From assembly GCA_003229495.1 (NCBI GenBank), contig QIEB01000437.1, positions 1 through 6,187 on the forward strand: a DNA stretch of 6,187 bases, in the 5' to 3' direction. Shown in pieces: positions 1 to 5,058 of this stretch; positions within the stretch are counted from its first letter, which is position 1; every line of letters begins with the position of its first letter. Under the pieces are notes generated by a model that saw only the letters and a list, made by a program, of their open reading frames with translations, searched no databases and had not been told where the DNA came from. A program made the translations under genes and the position numbers. Source of the DNA: Flammeovirgaceae bacterium. GTDB lineage: Bacteria > Bacteroidota > Bacteroidia > Cytophagales > Cyclobacteriaceae.

Positions 1-1328
1 TCAATGATTTTGATTATTTCCAAAATGCATTTACCGCAATACAGCAGCTTATTTCAGATAATTTGGTCCTTTCAGGACATGATATCAGTGCGGGCGGTTT
101 GATTACCACGCTATTGGAAATGGCTTTCCCCACTCCCACTGCGGGATTCTCCGTTGATCTTACTGCATTAGGGGATAATCCGGTGGAGGTATTGTTCAGT
201 GAAAACCCTGGGGTGGTACTACAGGTAACGGAACTGGAAGAGGTCACTAAAGTGTTAAATGAATCTGGTGTTCAACACACGACAATCGGAAAAGTTACTA
301 CTAAGTCTACCGCGGAAATAAAGATTGATGACGCTACATATTCTCTGAATATCGAGGAGTATAGGGATCAATGGTACAAAACCTCCTACCTGCTGGATAG
401 ACACCAAACCAAGCCGCAACTGGCGAAGCAAAGATTCGAAAATTACAGCCAACAACCCATTGAATTCCGAATACCATCAAGTTTTACGGGAGTTCTTAGT
501 TCTTTGGCTTTGAGGGCCGAGCGCCCAGCGCCCAGCCCATATAGGGCGGCTATTATTCGAGAAAAAGGGGTCAACGGGGACCGCGAAATGGCCTATTCAC
601 TGTACCTGGCAGGCTTTGAAGTGAAAGATGTGCACATGACCGATCTGGTTGCTGGTCGTGAGACCCTGGAAGACATCAATTTCATGGTCTTTGTGGGAGG
701 GTTCAGCAATTCCGACGTGCTGGGCTCTGCAAAAGGCTGGGCCGGTGCTTTTCGGTACAACGCCAAAGCCCGGACTGCCTTGGACAACTTCTATAAACGC
801 GGTGATACCTTAAGTCTGGGCGTATGCAATGGCTGTCAACTAATGATGGAACTGGGCCTGGTATATCCCGGGCATGAGCAGCACCCCAAAATGCTTCATA
901 ATGATTCTGGGAAATTTGAATCAGCCTTTCTTACGGTAGACATCCACGAAAATCCCAGTGTGATGTTTGGTTCCCTGGCAGGTTCAAGATTGGGCATATG
1001 GGTGGCGCACGGCGAGGGCAAGTTCAGTTTCCCACTGAACCGGGATCAGTATCAAATAGCCGCCAGTTACAGTTATGATCAGTACCCTGGTAATCCGAAC
1101 GGATCTCAATTCAGTGCCGCCGCTGTATGTTCAGCCGATGGCAGGCACCTGGCCATGATGCCACACATAGAACGAGCCATCTTCCCCTGGCAATGGGCCT
1201 ATAAAAATGATCCAGTAAGGGGCGCTCAGGTTACTCCCTGGATGGCAGCCTTTGTAAATGCCCGGAAATGGGTGGCAGAGCGTTTGGGAACAGTAGAACA
1301 TGGGAACATTAGAACAGTAGAACAGTAG
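1..1328 (+). CDS. purL: Phosphoribosylformylglycinamidine synthase, C-terminal part (5' end outside window)
   Basis: FGAR amidotransferase carries out the fourth step of de novo purine synthesis, making FGAM from FGAR, glutamine and ATP in the cytoplasm. The reading frame is open from base 3, so about 442 residues of a protein usually near 1,200 are present. It enters in the second AIRS-like synthase half (GHDISAGGL, encoded near 81-107). After a short Pro/Ala linker (about 513-540) comes the class I glutamine amidotransferase domain from about 543. The nucleophile motif GVCNGCQ has its Cys at 825-827. The His and Glu of the triad lie in PHIE (His 1164-1166, Glu 1170-1172), followed by the Bacteroidota-like RAIFPWQW. 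The TTG at 63 is internal, not a start, because the homology continues upstream of it. The family core appears to end near NARKWVAERL; the last 12 or so residues are encoded by an 8-bp repeat. Identification is firm. Confidence 0.97.
   Translation, partial: NDFDYFQNAFTAIQQLISDNLVLSGHDISAGGLITTLLEMAFPTPTAGFSVDLTALGDNPVEVLFSENPGVVLQVTELEEVTKVLNESGVQHTTIGKVTTKSTAEIKIDDATYSLNIEEYRDQWYKTSYLLDRHQTKPQLAKQRFENYSQQPIEFRIPSSFTGVLSSLALRAERPAPSPYRAAIIREKGVNGDREMAYSLYLAGFEVKDVHMTDLVAGRETLEDINFMVFVGGFSNSDVLGSAKGWAGAFRYNAKARTALDNFYKRGDTLSLGVCNGCQLMMELGLVYPGHEQHPKMLHNDSGKFESAFLTVDIHENPSVMFGSLAGSRLGIWVAHGEGKFSFPLNRDQYQIAASYSYDQYPGNPNGSQFSAAAVCSADGRHLAMMPHIERAIFPWQWAYKNDPVRGAQVTPWMAAFVNARKWVAERLGTVEHGNIRTVEQ
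521..539 (+). repeat. 7-bp tandem repeat in the PurL inter-domain linker
   Basis: GCGCCCA occurs twice in a row (521-527 and 528-534), followed by a partial third copy GCCCA (535-539). It encodes part of the linker RAERPAPSP between the synthase and glutaminase domains of PurL. It keeps the frame open and falls in a tolerant region. It looks like a small slippage or expansion product. Confidence 0.7.
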
Positions 1329-1359
1329 AACAGGGGAACAGGGGAACAGTAGAATAATT
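1288..1359 (+). repeat. 8-bp tandem repeat (GAACAnnn, consensus GAACAGTA) across the purL stop codon
   Basis: Eight uninterrupted 8-bp units start with GAACA at 1288, 1296, 1304, 1312, 1320, 1328, 1336 and 1344. A decayed ninth unit (GAATAATT) ends at 1359. The last three bases vary (GTA, TGG, TTA, GTA, GTA, GGG, GGG, GTA). The array begins inside purL, supplies its TAG stop (1326-1328) and continues for about 30 bases beyond. Because 8 is not a multiple of 3, the encoded peptide has an 8-residue period (TVEHGNIR, then TVEQ). Confidence 0.9.
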
Positions 1360-1402
1360 GAGCATTTGATTAATAGAACTACCGATAACCGATCCATGAT
1401 TT

Positions 1403-1428
1403 TAGCTAGGAGTAGAGGTTTCTAGCTA
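1403..1428. repeat. Short inverted repeat downstream of purL
   Basis: TAGCTAG (1403-1409) is matched by CTAGCTA (1422-1428) around a 12-base loop. There is no T-run after it, so it is not a convincing terminator. It may be a chance dyad or a transcript-end structure. Confidence 0.3.
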
Positions 1429-1491
1429 TAAGCCCTCGACAGCCTTGATTTCCCCGCCTGCCATAGTGCTATGTACGGCCGGCACAGTTTG

Positions 1492-1531
1492 GTTACTTTC
1501 TGTCTTGATACAGAAAGTAACAACCTTTTTT
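1492..1531 (+). terminator. Perfect 12-bp hairpin followed by a T-run
   Basis: GTTACTTTCTGT (1492-1503) and ACAGAAAGTAAC (1510-1521) form a perfect 12-bp stem with a 6-base loop (CTTGAT). AACC and six Ts (1526-1531) follow. The stem is AT-rich and lies about 160 bases after the purL stop, so termination of the purL transcript is plausible but not certain. Similar GTTACTTT...AAAGTAAC hairpins are, as far as I recall, common intergenic repeats in Bacteroidota genomes, so this may instead be one copy of a dispersed repeat. Confidence 0.5.
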
Positions 1532-1562
1532 ATATTTGTTTTTTCTTGATTCAAAATAGTTC

Positions 1563-1570
1563 TAAATTTG
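1563..1570 (+). promoter_or_regulatory. Candidate -7 promoter element for tRNA-Gln
   Basis: TAAATTTG matches the Bacteroidota -7 consensus TAnnTTTG exactly and ends 15 bases before the tRNA, which would give a leader of only a few bases. A second exact match, TATATTTG, lies at 1531-1538. The -33 partner is poor: TTG at 1546-1548 is too close and TTTG at 1535-1538 slightly too far. The call rests on the -7 box and its position. Confidence 0.4.
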
Positions 1571-1585
1571 TGCTTTCAAAATAAC

Positions 1586-1658
1586 TGTCCGATGGTGTAA
1601 CTGGCAACACGTCTGGTTTTGGTCCAGAAGAGTCCAGGTTCGAGCCCTGGTCGGACAA
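1586..1658 (+). tRNA. tRNA-Gln, anticodon TTG
   Basis: A complete cloverleaf can be folded by eye. The acceptor stem is TGTCCGA (1586-1592) with TCGGACA (1651-1657), with discriminator A at 1658. The D stem is GTG/CAC with GG in the loop. The anticodon stem is TCTGG (1612-1616) with CCAGA (1624-1628) around loop TTTTGGT, giving anticodon TTG at 1619-1621. The T stem is CCAGG (1634-1638) with CCTGG (1646-1650) around TTCGAGC. The weak U-A first acceptor pair is typical of bacterial tRNA-Gln. The 3' CCA is not encoded (AC then T follow), so it must be added by tRNA nucleotidyltransferase. It reads CAA and, by wobble, CAG. Confidence 0.97.
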
Positions 1659-1662
1659 CTGG

Positions 1663-1694
1663 AAAGCCCCTTTATTTTTATAGAGGGGCTTTTT
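1663..1694 (+). terminator. Intrinsic terminator after tRNA-Gln
   Basis: AAAGCCCCT (1663-1671) pairs with AGGGGCTTT (1684-1692), and the stem can extend by a few A-T/G-T pairs around a small T-rich loop. A T-run to 1694 overlaps the 3' arm. It starts four bases after the tRNA, so the tRNA is probably a single-gene transcript. Confidence 0.85.
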
Positions 1695-2013
1695 AGTGGG
1701 GTTTAGTTTTTAAAATTTGATTACTGTGAGTCATAATCCTCAAACACCAAAAGACAAATTCCAGAATTGGTTTAGCTTGTCCATTTTTGTATATTCATTA
1801 TCATGATCTTACATAAGCTGATGGGCAGTGCTATTAAGTCAATCTTCTTCCTAAGTTGCTGGTTAGTTGCCAGGTAAAGGAGAGGAAAAAAGACTTGAAG
1901 CATCAGGTCTGCATCTCCAGGTGAACAGTTTGGCTTGGGTAGATTGCATTTGGTTGGAGATTAGGCTTGATTAGAAAAACTCAATTAGTATAAGAGATTT
2001 AAAGAGTAACAAA
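1695..2013. other. Intergenic region without a recognisable gene
   Basis: This 319-base stretch between the tRNA terminator and the methyltransferase gene holds no supported coding sequence. The longest ATG reading frame I checked (1803-1877) would give a 24-residue, partly hydrophobic peptide with no start-site support. It presumably contains the promoter of the methyltransferase gene. The only candidate is a weak TTG at 1967-1969 with a TAGTATAA-like box at 1986-1993, which I do not consider reliable. Confidence 0.6.
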
Positions 2014-2686
2014 ATGATAAATCAAAAACTTACCAGAAAATTCTATATGAGCTGTTCTGTTCTCATCCTGTTTTTTGGTCCTGTGGCTTTTTCTCAGACG
2101 GCAAAAGATCAGGCCGCTTTAGATCAAAAAGTAAAGCAATTCCTGGATAAGAATCGGTCAGAATGGCGAGATCTGAACGTTCCTTATCAAGACGGACAGG
2201 TGCTGTTTGATTTGATTGTCCAAAATGGCTACAAATCTGCTTTGGAAATTGGTACTTCAACGGGTCATTCCACCATTTGGCTGGCCTGGGCGCTGAGCAA
2301 AACCGGTGGAAAATTGATTACCGTTGATATCGATCAAAGAAGGTTGGAGTTGGCCAAAGACAATTTGAAAAAAGCCGGCTTACTTGAGTTTGTTGATATC
2401 AGACACGCTGATGCCCATCAACTGGTGAAAGATTTACCAGGCCCTTTTGATTTCGTGTTTTCTGATGCCGATAAGGGATGGTATACTCAATATTTTATTG
2501 ATCTGGACCCAAAACTGGAAATAGGCGATAGGCGGGTGTTTTACCGCCCATAATGTTCGTAATAATATGGGAGGTATTAAAGAATTCATGGACCATGTAA
2601 AGAGCCTGGCCAATTACAAGACCACAATTGACAAGACCAGTAGTTCCGGGATCTCCATAAGTTATAAAAAGTCAAAAAAACAGTAG
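2014..2686 (+). pseudogene. Exported class I SAM O-methyltransferase-like gene, frameshifted by a 7-bp duplication
   Basis: The intact frame (2014-2553) gives 179 residues. An N-terminal signal peptide (hydrophobic core about residues 13-26, likely cleavage after AFSQ) is followed by a Rossmann methyltransferase domain. It has the SAM-binding motif LEIGTSTGHST (77-87), the acidic strand-2 end VDID (104-107) and DADK (151-154), typical of the COMT-like, metal-dependent O-methyltransferase family. At residue 171 the frame breaks. Frame 2 then continues to a TAG at 2684-2686 with the expected C-terminal part (GGCFTAHNVRNN, then SGISISYKK). The cause is visible: ATAGGCG is present twice in tandem at 2521-2534. 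Deleting one copy gives LEIGGCFTAHN and a 221-residue protein. As it stands, the product lacks the AHN segment, which corresponds to a metal-binding position in COMT enzymes, and the last strands, so it is probably inactive. Substrate unknown. A SAM enzyme with a signal peptide is itself odd. Confidence 0.85.
2521..2534 (+). repeat. Exact 7-bp tandem duplication causing the methyltransferase frameshift
   Basis: ATAGGCG at 2521-2527 is repeated immediately at 2528-2534. Seven bases shift the frame by +1. With one copy the frame joins the downstream conserved segment without any other edit, so the duplication is the whole lesion. No homopolymer is involved, which makes a simple sequencing error less likely. 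Confidence 0.9.
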
Positions 2687-2698
2687 TCCCACTGTTTT
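2677..2698 (+). terminator. Possible weak terminator at the methyltransferase stop codon
   Basis: AAAACAGT (2677-2684) pairs with ACTGTTTT (2691-2698) around the loop AGTCCC; TGATTTTT follows. The original TAG stop lies in the hairpin. The stem is AT-rich and the T-run is interrupted, so strength is doubtful. It sits just before, and slightly overlaps, the double-palindrome element of the next gene. Confidence 0.35.
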
Positions 2699-2746
2699 GA
2701 TTTTTGAAATAAACTATATAGTTTACTTATATTAACTATATAATTT
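2696..2746 (+). promoter_or_regulatory. Double-palindrome element, copy A (probable promoter/operator of the AbrB-like gene)
   Basis: The element begins TTTGATTTTTGAAA, continues with the perfect 14-bp palindrome AAACTATATAGTTT (2711-2724), then an 8-9 base AT-rich spacer, and ends with the near-palindrome AACTATATAATT (2734-2745, one asymmetric position). The centres are 22 bp apart, about two helical turns. The second site touches the ATG at 2747. TTTG at 2703-2706 and TACTTATA at 2724-2731 (17-base spacing) could serve as weak -33/-7 boxes, which would place one site between the boxes and one at the transcript start. That is the layout expected of a self-repressing dimeric regulator. Copy B at 3880-3932 is almost identical. 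Confidence 0.65.
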
Positions 2747-2929
2747 ATGGGACGCAGGGCAATCGAAGAACGCAATGTGCGCAACCTTCAAAAAACCGCC
2801 GGGGGCAGCACCTACATAGTCAGTATACCTATAGAAATTATTCGTGATTTGGGATGGAAAGCCAAACAGAAATTAGTAGTGAGCAGGTACGGTGATGGCA
2901 TCATTATCAAAGACTGGAAGCCTAAATAG
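2747..2929 (+). CDS. Small AbrB/MazE/SpoVT-family DNA-binding protein
   Basis: A 60-residue protein that fits the swapped-hairpin AbrB fold, which normally binds DNA as a dimer with N-terminal beta strands. After a basic start (MGRRAIEERNVRNLQK) comes the core motif TYIVSIPIEIIRDLGWKAKQ (residues 22-41), with the typical strand, SIP turn, helix and LGW, then KLVVSRYGDGIIIKDW. It is a single domain with no C-terminal effector. No MazF, VapC or other toxin follows it, so an antitoxin role is not supported. The ATG at 2747 directly abuts palindrome 2 of copy A, suggesting a very short or absent leader and autoregulation (inference). It could regulate targets elsewhere that carry the same palindromes. 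Confidence 0.85.
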   Translation: MGRRAIEERNVRNLQKTAGGSTYIVSIPIEIIRDLGWKAKQKLVVSRYGDGIIIKDWKPK

Positions 2930-3065
2930 CGGAACTAAATTTCTAAGCATCAAACCTAGCATGAGTATGATTGAACCGTGGGGTTTTTATGTCCATTATT
3001 TTTGGGAATTTGACACTTTCTTCTTAACTAATTGATAATTAAACATTAAAACCAAAACTAACACC

Positions 3066-3803
3066 ATGAAAAAGTTACTATTTCCGCTATGTCTGATTAT
3101 TTCAATACATCTGGTCGCCCAGGATGATGACGGGTATGTGATGTATTCAACTATCCAATTAAAAGCCAAATCTGGGCACCAGCAACAACTGAGGGAGGGT
3201 TTGAAAGCCCATATTGAAAAGTTTCATACGGAAGGAAGTGAAGCTGTAAGCGTATGGAACATTCGTTCTGGTCCAAATGCTACCGGAATGAGTTGGGTAA
3301 AAGGACCGATGACCTGGTCCTCGTTGGACACCCCACTTACTGAAGACCATTTAGATGACTGGTTGAAAAATGTTGATGCACATGCTGAAGTTGGCGAATT
3401 TGGATACTGGAGACTTGTCGATGGCATGACCTACGCACCGGAAGGGTTCAAAGCAGCGGTAATGCGTATTCGTTGGTTTGAATTGAGACCTGGAAAAGAA
3501 GACGATGCCCGTGAAATAATTGAAAGAATATTCGAAGTTTACCGCAAAGAGAACCTTAATCTGGGACTTCATGTTTTTGCCAATCAGGCTGATTGGGATG
3601 GTGAACGAAGCTGGGGTGTTTTGTGGCAACACGATAGTTGGGCCTCTATGGACCAGGACAGGGAATTTGTAGCTAAATACGAAGCTTTGCATGGGGATGA
3701 CTCCTGGAGTGAATTTTTTAGGGACTGGAATGAAGCCGCTGAATTCAAAGGAACGCAACTAAACTCCTTGTTACCAGAGCTCAGCACCCCTGACTCTGAG
3801 TGA
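3066..3803 (+). CDS. Exported protein of unknown function with two similar alpha-beta barrel-like halves
   Basis: The 245-residue product starts with a clear signal peptide (KK, hydrophobic residues 4-17, likely cleavage near VAQ|DDD), so it is probably periplasmic. The mature part is an internal duplication. Residues 25-88 (YVMYSTIQLKAKSG, long helix, VSVWNIRSGP, WSSLDT) align with 132-196 (VMRIRWFELRPGKE, long helix, LGLHVFANQADWDG, WASMDQ). Each half has the strand-helix-strand-strand pattern of ferredoxin-like dimeric alpha-beta barrel proteins; together they could form one pseudo-dimeric barrel. No catalytic or cofactor motif is recognisable, and the protein is rich in Trp and acidic residues. 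The start fits an A/C-rich leader ending ACACC before ATG and no Shine-Dalgarno. It lies between the two palindromic element copies, 136 bases after the AbrB-like gene, with which it may or may not share control. I do not recognise a named family. Confidence 0.8.
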   Translation: MKKLLFPLCLIISIHLVAQDDDGYVMYSTIQLKAKSGHQQQLREGLKAHIEKFHTEGSEAVSVWNIRSGPNATGMSWVKGPMTWSSLDTPLTEDHLDDWLKNVDAHAEVGEFGYWRLVDGMTYAPEGFKAAVMRIRWFELRPGKEDDAREIIERIFEVYRKENLNLGLHVFANQADWDGERSWGVLWQHDSWASMDQDREFVAKYEALHGDDSWSEFFRDWNEAAEFKGTQLNSLLPELSTPDSE

Positions 3804-3879
3804 GCCAAGATATCTTCCGGAGTGGAAAAGGGAGGCAGAACCTCAGGATTGAGATCAATAGTGGTGGGGTAAGATGACG

Positions 3880-3934
3880 TTTGATTTTTGAAAAAAACTA
3901 TATAGTTTACTCATATTTAACTATATAGTTTTTT
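3880..3934. repeat. Double-palindrome element, copy B (possible bidirectional terminator or extra operator)
   Basis: It has the same order as copy A: TTTGATTTTTGAAA, the perfect palindrome AAACTATATAGTTT (3895-3908), an AT spacer, and a second perfect palindrome AACTATATAGTT (3919-3930). Centres are 23 bp apart. Against copy A it differs by three substitutions and one inserted T over about 50 bases. It lies between the ends of two convergent genes with no regulator gene behind it. The two sites can pair with each other as a 16-bp stem (3892-3907 with 3919-3934, 11-base loop), flanked by As on the left and Ts on the right. That is the shape of a bidirectional terminator, though very AT-rich. 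Confidence 0.7.
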
Positions 3935-3993
3935 CCTAGTGGGACCCTGGGATATCAAACCCTTATCCAGTCACTGAGTAAACCTCCCTATAT

Positions 3994-4962
3994 CTACACC
4001 TTTATTACCACCTTACCCTGAACCTGTCCACCACCAAAATACCGCATGGCTTCAGCAGTCTCACTCAATGGATAACCTCTATCTATTACCGGCTTTAATT
4101 TCCCTGCTACCACCAATTCTGCCAGATAATCCAGGTCCTCTTTTTTGGGTTTATGCATGACTGCCCTCAGTTTCTTGGCGTCGATCAATGAAATCAATGG
4201 ACCCAGGAATAAAGCCTGAAATATTAGAGATGGACCTCCTCCTACCATAGCATAAATTCCAATGGGGCTTAATGAACGCCGATATTCAAAGATGGAATGG
4301 TATCCCATAACATCCAGGATAATGTCATATTGCTGACCGTTTTGGGTGAAGTTTTCCCTGGTGTAGTCAATCACATGATCTGCTCCCAGGGATTTTATTA
4401 TTTTAAATTTCTCTCCTTTGTCCACACCGGTAACTTCCGCGCCATACATTTTGGCCAGCTGTATGGCAAATGTACCCACTCCTCCACCTGCTCCATTGAT
4501 TAATACTTTTTGCCCTTGCCTGATCTTCCCATGGTCACGAAGCCCTTGTAAGGCCAGCACCCCGGCTTGCGGGATAGCTGCAGCATGTTCGAAATTGATG
4601 CTTGTTGGTTTTAATGCCAGTACTTTTTCATCGGCACACACATAATCGGCAAACCCACCCCAATGACATCCTGACATATCTCCGAATACCTCATCTCCCG
4701 GCTGTAGCCGCTTCACGTTTTTACCAACCGCTTCAACCAGTCCCGCGATGTCACATCCCAATATTCTTGTCTTTGGTTTTAAAAGTCCAAAAATCAGGCG
4801 ATTAATAAATGGTTGACCCCGCAGGTTATCCCAGTCCCACGAATTTATGGAAGCCGCATTGACTTTTATCAATACTTCATGATCTCTGGGAGCAGGCTTT
4901 GGCAATTCCTGCAATTTAAGTTCATCCGGCGTGCCATATTTAGTGTAGACAATTGCTTTCAT
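3994..4962 (-). CDS. Zinc-independent medium-chain dehydrogenase/reductase, NAD(P)H:quinone oxidoreductase-like
   Basis: A full-length 322-residue cytoplasmic MDR enzyme. The N-terminal GroES-like domain includes MKAIVYTKYGTPDELKLQEL and VLIKVNAASINSWDWDNLRG. The early catalytic-zinc Cys region is replaced by INSWDWD and there is no structural-zinc four-Cys loop, so this is the quinone reductase/enoyl reductase-like branch rather than a zinc alcohol dehydrogenase. GCDIAGLVEAVG (69-80) and PGDEVFG (88-94) are family signatures. The nucleotide-binding loop is NGAGGGVGTFAIQLAK (156-171), followed by SLGADHVIDY (191-200). Asp181 near the end of the second Rossmann strand leaves NADH versus NADPH preference open. 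Substrate cannot be assigned. It converges with the unknown exported protein and diverges from the GH20 gene over a 96-base gap, with no clear promoter of its own visible. Confidence 0.93.
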   Translation of the reverse strand: MKAIVYTKYGTPDELKLQELPKPAPRDHEVLIKVNAASINSWDWDNLRGQPFINRLIFGLLKPKTRILGCDIAGLVEAVGKNVKRLQPGDEVFGDMSGCHWGGFADYVCADEKVLALKPTSINFEHAAAIPQAGVLALQGLRDHGKIRQGQKVLINGAGGGVGTFAIQLAKMYGAEVTGVDKGEKFKIIKSLGADHVIDYTRENFTQNGQQYDIILDVMGYHSIFEYRRSLSPIGIYAMVGGGPSLIFQALFLGPLISLIDAKKLRAVMHKPKKEDLDYLAELVVAGKLKPVIDRGYPLSETAEAMRYFGGGQVQGKVVIKV

Positions 4963-5005
4963 TTAGTAAATATATATGATTCCTGGGTGATGCCGACAGG
5001 CTGAA

Positions 5006-5035
5006 TTGCTAAGGCGAAATTAATACTTAACTTTA
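5006..5035 (+). promoter_or_regulatory. Candidate Bacteroidota-type promoter of the GH20 gene
   Basis: TTG at 5006-5008 and TAACTTTA at 5028-5035 (one mismatch to TAnnTTTG) are 19 bases apart, a normal spacing for Bacteroidota primary-sigma promoters. The transcript would start around 5041, giving a short leader before the ATG at 5059. AATACTTAA occurs twice (5022-5030 and 5039-5047), so the first copy overlaps the -7 box and the second covers the predicted start site. Confidence 0.5.
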
Positions 5036-5058
5036 GCCAATACTTAATATGAACGGCT

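Noticed and set aside
1131..1397. Minus-strand reading frame of 88 codons over the purL end and the 8-bp repeat
   Set aside because: It is the antisense of purL, and its Cys/Leu/Phe-rich look comes from the GAACA repeat read backwards.
1803..1877. Small reading frame of 24 codons with a hydrophobic middle (MILHKLMGSAIK...)
   Set aside because: No start-site or promoter support, and frames of this size are expected by chance in AT-rich DNA.
2510..2553. Programmed ribosomal frameshift in the methyltransferase
   Set aside because: No slippery heptamer is visible, and the exact 7-bp duplication explains the frame change fully.
2974..2988. AACC-GTGG-GGTT followed by TTT after the AbrB-like gene, as a terminator
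   Set aside because: A 4-bp stem and a run of only three or so unpaired Ts are too weak to call.
3351..3758. Minus-strand reading frame of 135 codons opposite the exported protein gene
   Set aside because: The plus-strand frame has a signal peptide and a coherent duplicated domain, whereas the minus frame shows no family features and is a shadow.
2696..3934. The two double-palindrome copies as ends of a transposon or MITE
   Set aside because: They are in direct orientation, no transposase or target-site duplication is seen, and the genes between look like ordinary chromosomal genes.
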